A stretch of 64,000 nucleotides of DNA from Micromonospora tarensis (GTDB lineage: Bacteria; Actinomycetota; Actinomycetes; Mycobacteriales; Micromonosporaceae). How positions within the stretch are numbered: position 1 is the first letter of the stretch; every line of letters begins with the position of its first letter. The notes under the pieces were generated by a model. It did not search any database, was not told where the DNA came from, and worked only from the letters and a program-made list of their open reading frames with translations. Positions 10,401 through 23,815 of the stretch are shown here, one piece after another. Location: positions 25,108 to 89,107 of the forward strand of contig NZ_JAEVHL010000006.1 in NCBI RefSeq assembly GCF_016803395.1. Reading direction: 5' to 3'. The position numbers and the translations under genes are program-made.

Positions 10401-13400
10401 GTCGACCACCCCGAGGCCGTGGGTCGCCTCCGCCAGGCCCCCGACGTCGACCGGGAAGTTCTCGAACACGGTCGCGGTGTCGAACAGCTCGGAGTGGCCG
10501 GCCAGCCGCTGGATCTCGCCCAGCCCCAGATGCTGGAACGGCAGCAGGCCCAGTTGCTGCTCGCGGAGCCGGACCAGCACGTCGAGGAGGGTGTCGGCGG
10601 GCTCGACGCGAACCCGGACCGGCAGGGTGTTGACGAAGAGACCGACCATCCGGTCGACGCCCGGCACATCCGTCGGACGGCCGTTGACCGTCTCGCCGAA
10701 GACCACGTCCCGCCGCCCGGTGAGCCCACACAGGAGCAGGCCCCAGGCCCCCTGAACGACCGTGTTCAGTGTGAGACCGTGCCGACGCGCCTGCGCCCCC
10801 ACCAGGGCGGTGGTCCGGGCCGGCAGCAGCCGCGCGACCGGGTCGGGCCGCATCGGCGGGCGGTCCCGCCGGGCCGGCGCGACGAGGGTCGGCTCGTCGA
10901 GGCCGGCCAGCGCGGCGCGCCAGGCCTCGGCGGCGGCCTGCGGGTCCTGCTCGGCCAGCCAGGCGAGGTAGTTGCGGAACGGCACCACCGGGGGGAGCCC
11001 GCTGTCGTCACCGCCCGCGCCGTAGAGCGCGAACAGCTCGCCCAGCATGATCGGGCCGGACCAGCCGTCGAGCAGGATGTGGTGATGGGTCACCAGCAGC
11101 CGGTGCTTCTGCTCGCCGGTACGCACCACGATGAACCGGATCAGCGGGGGCCGCCGCAGCTCGAAGCGCTGCGCGAGGTCCGCCGCGGTCAACCTGTCGA
11201 GTTCCGCCGCGAGCGCGTCGTCGGCGAGCCCGCGCAGGTCGGTCTCCACCCACGGCACCTCGACGGCACGGTGGATGGCCTGCACCGGTTGTCCGTCACT
11301 GTCGGAGCGGAACTCCGCGCGCAGGTTCTCGTGCCGGCGCAGCACCGTCTCGGCCGCCCGGCGCAGCGCGACCCGATCCAGCTCACCGGTCAGATCGAAG
11401 ACGAGCTGGACGTTGTACAGGTCGACACCGCGCTCGTCGTAGCGGGCGTGGAACAGCAGCCCGGCCTGTAGCGGCGCCAGCGGCAGCACGTCGGGTTCGT
11501 CGGCGGCGCCGGAGCCGACGCCGGCCCGGCGGAGAGCGCCGCCACCGCCTCCAGCATCCGGAACCACTCCGTCGCCAGGTCGCGGACCTCCGCCTCGGTC
11601 AGCACCTCACGTGGCCAGGTCCAGTGCGCGACAAGGCGCACACCGTCGGCATGGGTGACCGCTGTGGCGTTCACGTTCAGCGCGTGGGGCAGCGCCATGT
11701 CCGCGTCCGCCATCCGGCTCAGGTCCGGACCACCGCCCTCGGCCGGTTCGTCCGGGCTGTCCTGCGGCTCGCTCGCCGAGCCGAGGCGGCCCAGGTAGTT
11801 GAAGCCGATCTGGGGAGCCGCGAAGCGGGCCAGCACCGGGCCGGTCTGCGGGTTGAGGTAGCGAAGCAACCCGTAGCCCAGCCCGCTGTCCGGGATGTCG
11901 GCCAGTTGCCCGGCCACCCTGCGCAGTGCCGCCGCGAGGTCGGGGACCCGGCCGTCCTCCCCCACCACCGTGCCGGGGTCGATCCGGGCGGGGTAGGAGC
12001 TGGTGAACCAGCCGACGGTCCGGGACAGGTCGACGTCCGGGAACAGCTCCTCACGCCCGTGCCCCTCCAGATTCACCAGCACGGCGGAGCCCTCGTTGCG
12101 GCCGGTCCGGCGGCGCCAGCCCGCCACCGCGAGAGCCAACGCGGTGAGCAGGACGTCGTTCACCCCGACACCGTGCCGGGCCGGAACCGCGCCGAGCAGC
12201 GGCTCGGTGATCCCGGCCGGCAGCCGGCACTCGATGAGCCCGGCGGTGCCGAACGTGTCGCGGGCCGGGTCGAGGGGGCGCGTTCCGAGCGGTGGGTCGT
12301 CGGTACCGAGCAGCTCCCGCCAGAGCGTCAGCTCGCGCATCCGGTCGGGCTGGTTGGCTTCCACGGCGAGCTGCGCGGACCAGCTCCGCAGCGAGGTGCC
12401 GACCGGCGCCAGCTCGACCGGCCGACCGTCGAGGCACGCCGCGAACGCCTCCTGCAGGTCGGGCAGGAGCACCCGCCAGGAGACCCCGTCGATGACCAGG
12501 TGGTGGGCGATCACGGCGAGCTGTCCGGGACGGCCCGCCCCGGAGTCGAACCAGACGCAGCGCAGAACCACGCCGTCGTCCGGGCTCAGCTCGCCCTGCG
12601 CCGTCGTCACCCACTCGGCCGCCCACGCCTCGAGCGCCGGGTCGTCCGGGTCCTGATCGGAGCCGTCCACGTGCCGCACCACCTGGTCGGCGCGGACCGC
12701 GCCGGGCGGCGCGATCGTCAGCGACCAGCCGAAGTCGGGGCCGAGCCGGTGCAGGGTGCAGCGCAGCGCGTCATGGTGGTCAAGCACCGCCTGCACCGCC
12801 GCGAGCACACCCGCCCGGTCCAGGCCCGCCGGCACGGGCACCGACATGGTCTGGTTGAAGTGTTCGATCGACCCACCGCTCTCCCGCAACCAGTGCATGA
12901 TCGGGGTGAGGGGCAGCTCTCCGGTTCCGTCGGTGGACGCGGCCGTGCGGGCCGGTTCCGGCTCGTCCAGCACACCGATCGCCGCCGCCAGCGCGGCCGG
13001 GGTCCGGTGGGTGAAGATGTCGCGCGGAGAGAACCGCAGACCGGCCGCCCGGGCCCGACTGACCAGCTGCATCGAGACGATGCTGTCGCCGCCGAGCTCG
13101 AAGAAGCTCTCGTCGACGCCGACCCGGGCCAGCCCCAGCACCTCGGCGTACAGGTCGCAGAGCAGCCGTTCGGTAGCGGTACGCGGTGGGCGGGCCGCCG
13201 CACCCGCACCGAACTCGGGGGCGGGCAGGGCGCGGCGGTCGACCTTGCCGTTGCTTGTCGACGGAATCGTCTCCAGGACCACGAACGCCGCGGGCACCAT
13301 GAACTCCGGCAGCGTCGCCACCGCGTGTTCCCGGAGCACCGAGACGCTGATCGAGCGGCCGGCACCGGGAACCACGTAGGCCACGAGCTGGCGACGTCCG

Positions 13401-16400
13401 GGCTGGTCCTCACGCGCCAGTACGACAGCCTGTTCGACGTCGGCGTGCGCGGTGAGCACCGACTCGATCTCGCCCAGCTCGATGCGGATACCGCGGATCT
13501 TGACCTGGGCGTCGCTGCGCCCGGCGTACTCGAGACTGCCGTCCGGCCGCCACCGGGCGAGGTCGCCGGTGCGGTAGAGCCGGGAACCGGGCGGGCCGAA
13601 CGGATTCGCGACGAAGCGCTCGGACGTCAGACCCGGCCGGTTGGCGTACCCGCGGGCAAGCCCCGGACCGCCGACGTACAACTCCCCCACCACCCCGACG
13701 GGCAGCGGCTGCATCCCCGCCGTCAGCACGTAGACCGACGCGTTCCACAGCGGACGGCCGATCGGCGGCACCTCGCCGTGCTCCAGCGGGTCGCTGATGG
13801 TGGCGCAGACGGTGGTCTCGGTCGGCCCGTAGGCGTTGACCATCAGTCGGCCCGGTGCGTACCGCGCGACGAGTTCCGGCGCGCACGCCTCACCGCAGGC
13901 CATCAGGGCCATGCCGGCCGGCAGGCCGGGCACCGGCAGGGCGGCGAGCGCCACCGGCGGCAGCATGGCGTGGGTGATCCGCCGCTCGGCGAGCAGCGCC
14001 GACAGATCCGGGCCGGGCAGCAGCCGCTCCGCCGGGGCCAGCACCAGCGTGGCGCCGGCCAGCAGGGTCGCCGACATCTCCGAGAAGGCGGCGTCGAAAC
14101 TCGGCGAGGCGAACTGCAGCATCCGGCTGCCTGGCCGGACCTCGAACTTCTCCGCCTCGGCACCACCGAGACTCGCCGCGCCGCGGTGGGTGACCACGAC
14201 ACCCTTCGGCCGCCCTGTCGAACCGGACGTGTAGATCACATAGGCGGCGTTGTCGACGGAGACCGAACGTGGCGACCACGGCGCGCCGGCGGTCGCCGTC
14301 GGGTCGTCCAGCAGCAGGACGACGGCGTTCGTCGACGGCAGGGTGGGGGCGAGCGCGCCGGTGGTGAGCAGGGCGGTCGGGGCCGCGTCGGTCAGCACGT
14401 AGTCGATGCGCTCCGGGGGATAACCCGGGTCCACCGGCAGATAGGCCGCGCCGGCCTTGAAGACGGCCAGCACCGCGACGACGAACTCCACGGATCGTGG
14501 CAGCACCAACGCGACCCGCTGCTCCAGGGCCACCCCGGCGGCGACCAGCCGGGCCGCCAACGCCTCGGCGCGCCGGTTCACCTCGGCGTAGCTGAGCACC
14601 AGGTCGCCGTCCTCGACGGCGGGCGCGTCCGGAGTGTCGCGGACCCACCGCTCGAACAGCTCGGCCCAGGTCTGCTCCGGCACCGGGTGTGCCGAGTCGT
14701 TCCACTCGACGAGGACGCGGTGCCGCTCCTGCGCCGACAGCAGGTCCAGTCGTCCGGCTGGTTGCCGGGGCGCGGCCACGAAGCCCTCCAGGGCCGACAC
14801 CAGCCGGGCACCGAGCGCCCGCGCGGTTGCCGCCTCGACCAGGTCCGGCCGGAACGACAGGTGCAGCGACAGCTCCTCGCCGCGCAGCGCCGCGGCCAGG
14901 CTGAGCGGATAGTGGGCGGCGTCCTTGACCTCCGCGTCCGCGACACCCAACTCGTCGGCCGAACGCTGCAGGCTCTCGACGTCGATCGGGTAGTTCTCGA
15001 AGACCACCAGGGTGTCGAACAGCTCACCGACCCCGGCCAGCCGGGTCACCTCGGCCAGCCCGAGGTGCTGGTGCGCCATCAGCCCGGCCTGCCGCTCCTG
15101 CAACTCGCCGAGCAGGTCGGCCAGCGGCGTCGCCGGATCGATTCGCAGCCGGACCGGCAGGGTGTTCACGAACAGGCCGATCATGGCCTCCACGCCCGGA
15201 AGCTCGGGCGGACGGCCGGCCGAGGTCGCGCCGAAGAGCACGTCGGAGCGGCCGGTGAGCTGACCGATGGTCAACCCCCAGGCGCCCTGCACGACAGTGT
15301 TCACGGTGAGGCCGGCGGTGCGGGCCGCGCCGGCCAGATCCGTGGCGAGACCCGCGCGCAGCGGCAGCGCCACCCGCTCGGGCACCACCGGATCGCGTCG
15401 CACGTCGCCGGCCACCACGAGCGTGGGCTCGTCGACCCCGTCCAGCGCGTCCCGCCACGCCGCGTGCGACGCGGCGCGGTCCTGCCCGGCCAGCCAGACG
15501 AGGTAGTCGCGGAACGGCACCGGCGCCGGCAGCGCCGAGTCGTCGCCCCGGGTGCCGTACAGCGCGTACACCTCCGCCATCAGCAGCGGCATCGACCAGC
15601 CGTCCAGCAGGATGTGGTGCACCGTCAACACGAACCGGTGCTCGTCGTCGCCCAGCCGGATCAGCGCGCAGCGCAGCAGTGGCGCACGGCTCAGGTCGAA
15701 CCGGGTGGTGCGGTCCTCGGCGAGCACCCGGTCGAGTTCGCTCCCCCGGATCGCGTCCGGCAGGTCCCGCAGGTCGGTCTCGACCCAGTCCGGGTCGACG
15801 TCGTCCGCGATCACCTGCACCGGCGGGCCGGACGCGCGCATGACGAACGACGCGCGCAGATTCGGATGCCGGCGCAGCACGGTCCGGATCGCGGCCCGCA
15901 GCGCGACGGCGTCGACGGTGCCACGCAGTTCGATGGCGGCCTGGATGGTGTAGACGTCGGGCACCTTGTCGTCGTCGTACTGCGCGTGGAACAGCAGGCC
16001 CTCCTGCAACGGCGCCAACGGCAGCAGGTCGGACAGCGCCGGGCAGCCGGCGGCCAGTTGGTCGATCTCGTCCTGCGTCACCTCCAGCAGCGGCACGTCC
16101 GAGGGAGCGAGGCCGGCGACGTCCGGCCGGTCGGCGAGCGCCGCCAGGTCGGCGAGGGCGGCGAACCACAGCTCCGCGAGGGCACGAACGTCGGCGTCGG
16201 TCAGCAGCTCCGCGGAGTACGTCAGGGTCGCGACGACCCGCTCGCCGTCGGAGGTCTTCTGGACTGCGGCGTTGAGGTCGACGGCCAGGGAGAGCGGCAT
16301 GTCGGCGTCGGCGCCCGCGAGCTGGCGGACCGGCGCGGTCGAGGGTTGGTCCGGACCGTCGTCGACAGACACCCCGATCCGCCCGAGGTAGTTGAAGCCG

Positions 16401-19400
16401 ACCTGCGGCTCGGCGAGGGCGGCGAGCTGCACCGAGGTCTCCGGATTGAGGTGACGCAGGAGGCCGAAGCCGAACCCCTTGTCGGGTACGCCGCGCAGTT
16501 GCTCCTTCACCGCCCGCAGCGCCGCCGACACGTTGGCCGCCGTGCCGTCGTGGCCGCCGCCGGCGTCGAGGCGGACCGGGAACAGGTTGGTGAACCAGCC
16601 CACCGTGCGGGAGAGGTCGACTCCGGGGAGGTCGTGGCGACCGTGCCCCTCCATGGCCACCAGCACCGAGGTGCCGGCCCGGTCGGCGCGCCAGCGCGGC
16701 AGCGCGAGCGCCAGCGCGGTCAGCAGGATCTCGTCGATCCCCGCGCGGAACATCGTCGGCACCCGTTGCAGCAGCGCGTCGGTGAGCGCGGCCGGCAGCC
16801 GCACCGGCAACTGCCGGCCCACGGCGACCACGTCGCGGGCCGGATCGAGCCGACGCGGGGTCAGCAGCGGGTCCGGCGCGGCGAGCACGTCACGCCAGTA
16901 ACCCAGCTCGGCCACCCGGACCGGGTCGGCGGCCAGCTCGACCAACCGGTGTGCCCAGCCACGCAGCGAGGTGCCCACCTGGTCCAGGAGCACCTCCGCG
17001 CCGTCGGCGGCCGCGCGCAGGCCCGCCTCGACGTCGGGCAGCAGGATGCGCCACGACACGCCGTCGACCGCGAGGTGGTGCACGACCAGCAGGAGTTGCC
17101 CCGGCGCCTCGGGGCCGGCGTCGAGCCAGACGACCTGGATCATCCGACCGGCGCGTGGGGAGAGCCGCGCCGACGCCGCGCGGATCTGCTCGGCGGCGAC
17201 CGCGTCGATCCGGGCGGGCGACAGCCCGGTGACGTCGACCCGGCGGACGCAGTCGGCGGGCGAGACCGTGCCGGGCCGGGGCACCTCGAGCGACCAGCGG
17301 TCCTCGGCGTCGACGACCAGACGCAGCCGCAGCGCGTCGTGCCGGTCCAGCAGGGCGGCCACCGCGGCCTGTACGTGCGCGCTGCGCAGCCCGGCCGGAA
17401 CCTGCGTGGACATGGTCTGGCTGAACCTGTCGACAAGCCCGCCACGTTCCCGCAGCCGATGCATGATCGGGGTGAGCGGCAGCTCGCCGACGCCGTCGTC
17501 GGTGACGACCGGCGCCACCGCGGCCACCGGTCGGGCGGCCCGGGCCAGCCGTTCCACAGTGCGGTGCGTGAACACGTCCCGGACGCTGAGCACCAGCCCG
17601 GCCTTACGGGCCCGGCTGGCCAACTGGATCGAGACGATGCTGTCGCCGCCCAGCGCGAAGAAGTCGTCATCGAGGCCGACCTCGGGTTGGCCGAGCACCT
17701 CGGCGACCAGGGCGGCCACCGTCGTCGCCGGTTCGCCGACGGGTGGACGCCGCCGGGGCGCGGTGGGCGCCTCGGGCGCCGGCAACGCGGCCCGGTCGAG
17801 CTTGCCGTGCGCGGTCACCGGCAGCGCGTCGAGAACCACCACCGCGGACGGCACCAACTGCTCGGGCGCGAGGCCGCGGGCGTGCTCCAGGATGTCCTCG
17901 GTCGTCGGCGCGCGGCCCGGCCGGGCCACCGCGTAGGCGACAGCCGGCGCAGCCCCGGCACGTCCTCGCGGACCACGGCGGCGGCCCGGTCCACGTCGGG
18001 ATGGTCCGCCACGACCGCCGCGACCTCGCCCAGCTCGATGCGGAAACCGCGCACCTTGACCTGGTCGTCGCCGCGACCCTGGAAGCGCAGCGCGCCGTCG
18101 CGGCGCCAGCTGCCCAGATCGCCGGTGCGGTACAGGCGGGACCCGGGTGGCCCGAACGGGTTGGCGACGAACCGCTCGGCCGACAGTCCGGCGCGGCCCA
18201 GGTAGCCGCGCGCCAACTGGGCCCCGGCGATGTAGATCTCGCCCGACACGCCAACCGGGACCGGCCGCAGGGCGGCGTCCAGCACATAGATCCGGGTGCC
18301 CGCCACCGGTCGGCCGATCGGCACGGTACGCGGCTCCGGGTCGTCCGGAGTCCACGTCATCGAGGTCACCTGGATCGTGGTCTCGGTCGGGCCGTACAGG
18401 TTCACCACCCGCACGCCCCAGTCGCGGGCCACGTCCCGGGCGAGCGCCACCGGCAGGGCCTCGCCGCCGGCGAAGACCCGAGCGAGCCGGTGCTGCCCAC
18501 TCGGTGCCGGCAACGCGGCCAGCAGCGACGGCGGGAACTGCGCGACGGTGACGCCGACCCGCTCGACGAACGCGACCAGGTCGGCCCCCTCCCGGCCCAC
18601 CTCGGCCGGGGCCAGCGCCACGGCCGCGCCGTTCAGCAGCGGCAGCCACAGCTCCCAGCCGGCCGCGTCGAAGGTCACCGCGGTGCGGGCGAGCACGACG
18701 TCGTCAGGCCCCACCGGGTGCGCCGCGGCAAGCCAGCGCAGTTGGTTGGCGAGCCCGGCGTGGGTCACCACGACTCCCTTGGGCCGGCCGGTCGAGCCCG
18801 AGGTGTAGATGACGTACGCGACGTTGTCCGGCCCGACCGGGTGCCGGCGCACCGGCTCGTCGCGCCAGGTCTCCGGCCGGTCGGCCAGCACCGGGCGGTC
18901 ACCGAGTTCGGGCCGGGCGTCCGCCGTCGCGGCACTGGTCAGCACCAGTTCGGGCGCCAGGTCGGCGAGCAGGGCGGCGATCCGGGCGGCAGGCTGCGCC
19001 GGGTCGATCGGCGCGTACCCGGCGCCCGACTTCAACACGGCCAGCAGACCGGTCACGAGGTCGGCGGAGCGCGGCAGGGCGACCGCCACCAGCCGTTCCG
19101 GACCGGCGCCTCGCCCGGTGAGTTCGCCGGCGAGACGGTCCGAGGCGGCGTCGAGCTCGGCATAGGTCAGGGTGCGCTCGTCGGTGATCACGGCGAGGGC
19201 CTCGGGGGTTCGCCGTGCCTGCGCGGCGAACAGCTCCACGACGTTCGCGTCGGTCCGCGCGGTGTCCGTGCTGTTGAACTCGGTCAGCACCAGTGCCCGC
19301 TCGTCGGGGGCGAGCAGGTCGATGGTGCCCACCGGCCGCTCGGGCGCGGCGGCGAAGGCGGCCAGCGCCCGCACGAACCGAGCCAGGATCCGTTCGGCGT

Positions 19401-20642
19401 CCGCCGCCCCGAACGCGTCGTTCAGGTGGTCCAGTCGGACGGTGCAGGTGTCCCCGCGAAGCGTCGCCGCCAGGCTGAGCGCGTAGTGGGTCGCGTCGAC
19501 GGTGCCGCCGGAGACGGCGCCGAGGCCGGCCGCGGCGCGCTCCAGGTTCTCCGCGTCGAGCGGGTAGTTCTCGAAGACCGCCATGGTGTCGAACAGGACC
19601 CCGGAACCGACGGACCGTTGGATCTCGGACAGCCCGAGGTACTGGTACGGCACCAGCTCGGCCTGCCGGTCCTGAAGGGACCGCACCACTTCTCTGACCG
19701 GCGTCCCGCCGGCCAGCCGGACCCGGACCGGCTGGGTGTTGATGAACAGACCGATCATCCGCTCGGCGCCGGGCAGCTCCGGCGGCCGGCCCGACACCGT
19801 GCCACCGAAGACGACGTCGTCGCGGCCGGTCAGCTGGCCGAGCACCAACCCCCAGCACGCGTTGACGACACTGCTCATGGTCAGCCCGAGTGACCGGGCT
19901 CGGGCGACCACCGACCGGGTGAGGTCGACCGGCAGCGTCTCGACAAGCATGCCGGGCAACGCGGATTCGCCACCGGCGGAGTCCCCGTCGCGGTGCGCCC
20001 CCAGGTCGGGGGCGACCAGGGTCGGGCCGTTCAGCTCGGCCAGGCAGTTCCGCCAGGCGTCGATGGCCTCGGCCTGATCCTGCGCTGCCAGCCAGGCGAG
20101 GTAGTCGCGGTAGGGCGGTACCGGCGGCAGCACGCTCTCGTCGCCGTCGGCGTCGTACAGCGCGAACAACTCCCCGGAGAGCAGCGGCACGGACCAGCCG
20201 TCCAGGAGGATGTGGTGGGCGGTCAGCACGAACCGGTACCTGTCGGTGTCCAGCCGACGAGCGTGAAGCGCAGCGGCGGCCGGCTGAGGTCGAAACCCCG
20301 GGCCCGGTCGGTGCCGAGCAGCCGGAGCAGCTCTGGTTCGCGCTCGTCCGGCGGCAGGCCGCTGAGATCGAACTCGTCCCAGTCGGGTGCCGCCTCGCGC
20401 TGGATGACCTGGACCGGCTCACCCGAGCGGCGGTTCCGGAAGCCGGCCCGCAGGTTGTCGTGTCGCCGCAGCACGACCGCGGCGGCCCGGCGCAGCCGGT
20501 CGGCGGACACCTCACGACGCAGGTCCAGCGTGAGCTGGATGACGTAGATGCCGCTCGCCGCCTCCTCGTACAGCGCGTGGAACAGCAGACCCTTCTGCAG
20601 CGGGGACAACGGCCACACGTCTGCGAGGCCCGGCTTGGTCAT
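4451..20642 (-). CDS. four-module NRPS, C-A-T-E / C-A-T-E / C-A-T / C-A-T-TE (terminal synthetase)
   Basis: About 5,398 residues once five single-base losses are restored (near 20256, 17944, 11527, 9461 and 8146). It starts at ATG 20642 ([10 protein letters not shown]) behind GAGAGGATC. Domain anchors (approximate residues): C1 HHILLDG 141, A1 614, T1 GGDSI 997, E1 HHLAVDG 1187; C2 1674, A2 2139, T2 2517, E2 HHLVIDG 2712; C3 3185, A3 3659, T3 GGHSL 4031; C4 HHIAADG 4217, A4 4701, T4 GGDSI 5082, TE GWSMGAL 5214. C1-C3 are of the HHILLDGWS type; C2 and C3 follow E domains as expected for D-to-L condensation. Specificity residues read by hand: A1 DAWQFGLIQK (Gln-like), A2 DASMMCAVCK (Tyr/Phe-type pocket with changes), A3 DPGQVGAVAK (unassigned), A4 DAYWWGGTFK (Val-like). 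The TE releases the peptide, by cyclisation or hydrolysis. The next synthetase upstream ends 31 bases before this start. The breaks fall inside otherwise intact domains, so they are probably sequence errors. Confidence 0.93.
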
Positions 20643-20673
20643 CGTGTTGATCCTCTCCGCGAACAACCGCAGC

Positions 20674-23600
20674 TCAGATGAGGTCGTCCTCAAATTCGTC
20701 GATCTCGTCCTGAGACAGGTCAAGCAGTGCCAGGTCGGAGGGGGTGAAGCCGGTCGCGTCCGACGCCCGGCGTAGCTGACGATCGCCTCCATCGCGGCGA
20801 GCCAGCAGTCCGCCAGCAGGCGCACCTCGGCCTCGCTGAGCAACTCGCTCGGCCAGGAGAAGTTGGTCAGCAGCGACACACCGTCCGCCCGGTCCTGGGC
20901 AAGCGCGTTCACGCTCACCGTGTAGGCCAGCGGGGCACCGGGGTCGTTGCCGCCACCGATGCTCTCGACCGCCTCGGCGGCGATCGACCAGGCCGCCGGG
21001 TCCGCCTGCCCGGTCGGGGCGCTGCGCGTCTCGAACCGGCCCAGGTAGTTGAACCCGACCTGCGGCTGCGGCGCGGTCGCCAGCAACGGAGCGGTCAGCG
21101 GGTTGAGGTGACGCAGCAGCCCGTAGCCGACGCCCTTGTCGGGCACCGACCTCAGTTGCTCCTTGACGGCCTTCAGGGCCAACCCCGCGTCCGCCTCGCC
21201 CGACCAGACCGGTGCGCCGGTTCCGGCGTCCACACCCGGGTCGAGGCGCACCGGGAACAGGTTGGCGAACCAACCGACGGTACGGGAGACGTCCATCCGG
21301 TCGGTCGGCTCCGGGCGGCCGTGCCCCTCCAACCCGACCAGGAGACCGCCGTCGGGCAGGTCACGCTCACCCCGCCACCGGTTGACGGCCAGCGCCAACC
21401 CGGTGAGCAGCACCTCGTCGAGGCCCGCGTTCAGGACCACCGGCACCCGGTTGAGCAGCGGCTCGGCGACATCCGCCGGCACCACGACCACGAGTTGCCG
21501 GGCCGAGGCGACCACGTCGCGGGTCGGATCCACCCGGCGCGCCGCGAGCAGCGGATCGGGTGCCGCGCCGACACCACGCCAGTACTCGAGCTCGGCGGCC
21601 CGGGCCGGGTCCTCCGCGCTCTCGGCCAGCTGCCGGGCCCAGGTGCGGAACGAGGTTCGGCTCCGCTCGAGCTGAGGTTCGGCGCCGGCGACCACCGCGT
21701 CCCACGCGGTGCGCAGGTCCTCGTTCACGAACCGCCAGGAGATGCCGTCGACGACCAGATGGTGAACCATCAGCATCAGCCGACCGGAGGTCTCGGGGCC
21801 GGCGTCGAACCAGACCGCGCGCACCATCACCCCGTCGCGCGGCGCGAGCGCCGTACGGGCCCGCGCCTGCTCGGCGGTGACCACGGCGAGCAGGTCGTCG
21901 CTCGGCACACCGGCGGTGTCCACCCGGTCGATGATCTCGGCGGCCCGGACCGCGCCCGGCTGGGCGATCTCCAGCTTCCAGCCACCGCTGCCCGGGCCGC
22001 CGCGGAGCCGGGCCCGCAGCACGTCGTGGTGGTCGAGCAACGCCTGCACGGTGGCGGCCAACCGGGTGGCATCGCAGCCGATCGGCAACTGCAGCAGGTT
22101 GGCCTGATGCACCCCGTCGATCGGTCCGCCCCGCTCCAGCAGGTCCAGCATGATCGGCGTGACCGGCACCTGACCGAGCGCGTCCTCGGGTCGCTCGACC
22201 GCCGACGGCTCGTCGGTGAGCGTCCGGGCCACCCGCGCCACGCCGCGGACGGTTCGCTCGGCGAAGACCTCGCGCAGGGTGAAGGAAAGTCCGATCTTGC
22301 GGGCCCGACTCGACAGCTGGATCGAGACGATGCTGTCGCCGCCCAGCTCGAAGAAGTCGGCGTCCGGGTCGATCGACTCGAGCCCGAGCACCTCGGTGAA
22401 GATTCCGGCGAGCACCCTCATCCGCTCGTCCATGTCGAACTCCGGGACGGTGTCGTCCGGCTCGTGCGCCGTCGACGCGCGCTCCGCCGTGGCGGTGGGC
22501 CGCCAGCGGTCGAGGCCCCCGCCGTCCAGGTCACCGACCGGGCGGTCGGGATCGACGGCCAGCTCGGCCAGCAGCGACCGCAGCCCGGCGACGAACCGGT
22601 CGACCTCCTCGGTCCGGAACATGTCCGGCCGGTACCCGAGCCGGAACCCCATCTCCGCACCGGCCAGGCCGGCGTCGAGGGTCAGCAGGTAGTGCGTCGC
22701 GTCGCTGGTGTGCAGCCCGGCGACGCGCACCTCCATACCGCTCTCGGGGTCGTCCCCCGCCCCGGCCGGCATGTTCTGGAACACCACCAGGGTGTCGAAC
22801 AGCTCGCCCTGCCCAACCGAGCGTTGCAGGTCCACCAGGCGCACGTGCTGATGGTTGACCAGCGCCGTCTGGCGTTCGCGCAGTCGCCGCAGCGCCTGGC
22901 CGACCGACTCGGCGGGATCCAGCGGCACCCGGACCGGGACGGTGTTGATGAAGGAACCGACCATCCGCTCGACGTCGGGCACCTCGGGCGGACGGCCGGA
23001 GACGGTCGCCCCGAAGACGATGTCGTCCTGCCCGGTCAGCCGGCGCAGCAGCAGGGCCCAGGCGAGCTGCACAACGGTGTTCATCGTGACGCCCTGGCCG
23101 GCCGCGAGCGCCACCAGCGCGGCCACCTGGTCACCGGGCAGGTCGACACTGACCTTGCCGGGCAGCACCGAGGCACGGTGCGGGTCGTGGTCGGCGAGCA
23201 GGCTCGGCCCGGCCAGGCCGTCCAGCTCCTGCTCCCAGGCCAGCCGCGTCGCGTCGCCATCCTGCACCACCAGCCAGGCGAGGAAGTCCCGGTAGGCCGG
23301 TGCCGGCGCGACGCCGTCCGCGCCGGCCGCGTACAGCCGCTGCAACTCGTCGATGACGATCGGGGTGGACCAGCCGTCGAGCAGGATGTGGTGCAGGTTG
23401 ATCGCCAGGCGGTACCGGTCCGGACCCAGCCGCAGCAGCAGGCAGCGCAGCAGCGGCGGGTCGGCCAGGTCGAACCGGTGCGCCCGGGCCGCGGTCAGCT
23501 GCCGGTCGAGTTCGGCGGCCCGCTCGGCGTCGTCGAGACCGCCCAGGTCAAGGTACGACCACGCCGGCCGCGCCGCACGGGGAATGACCTGGTAGGGACG

Positions 23601-23815
23601 GTTCAGCCCGTCCTGGAGGAAGCCGGCCCGAAGGTTCGGGTGGCGCCGCAGCAACGCCAGCACCGCGTCCCGCAGCCGATCCGGCTCCACCGGTCCGTGC
23701 AGGTCGATGCCGAGTTGCAGGTTGTAGACGTCGACCCCGTGCTCGTCGTAGAGCGCGTGGAAGACCATCCCCTCCTGTAGCGGAGTGAGCGGGAGCACGT
23801 CGTGCAGGTCCGGGC
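20674..23815 (-). other. NRPS module C-T-E without an adenylation domain
   Basis: In the fourth module of the upstream NRPS the condensation domain ([18 protein letters not shown] to about base 22530) is followed by a linker of roughly 50 residues and then directly by the carrier domain ([14 protein letters not shown], serine near 22338), then an epimerisation domain. The distance from the C-domain HHxxxDG to the carrier serine is about 350 residues here, against about 855 in module 1 of the same protein. The missing length matches one whole A domain. No YTSGSTG or FDxS core motif occurs in the interval, and the frame is uninterrupted, so this is not an assembly artefact of the single-base type. 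The carrier must be charged in trans or by another module's A domain (inference). Confidence 0.88.

Noticed and set aside
4784..18205. Very long open frames on the plus strand opposite the NRPS genes (for example 4784-8176 and 11624-18205)
   Set aside because: They are mirror frames of the high-GC coding strand: His/Gln/Arg/Gly-rich, no domain patterns and no ribosome sites.
4451..20642. Reading the downstream NRPS as six separate genes or as a pseudogene
   Set aside because: Each break falls inside a domain, the adjoining frame carries the exact continuation, and no ribosome sites or starts are present at the breaks.
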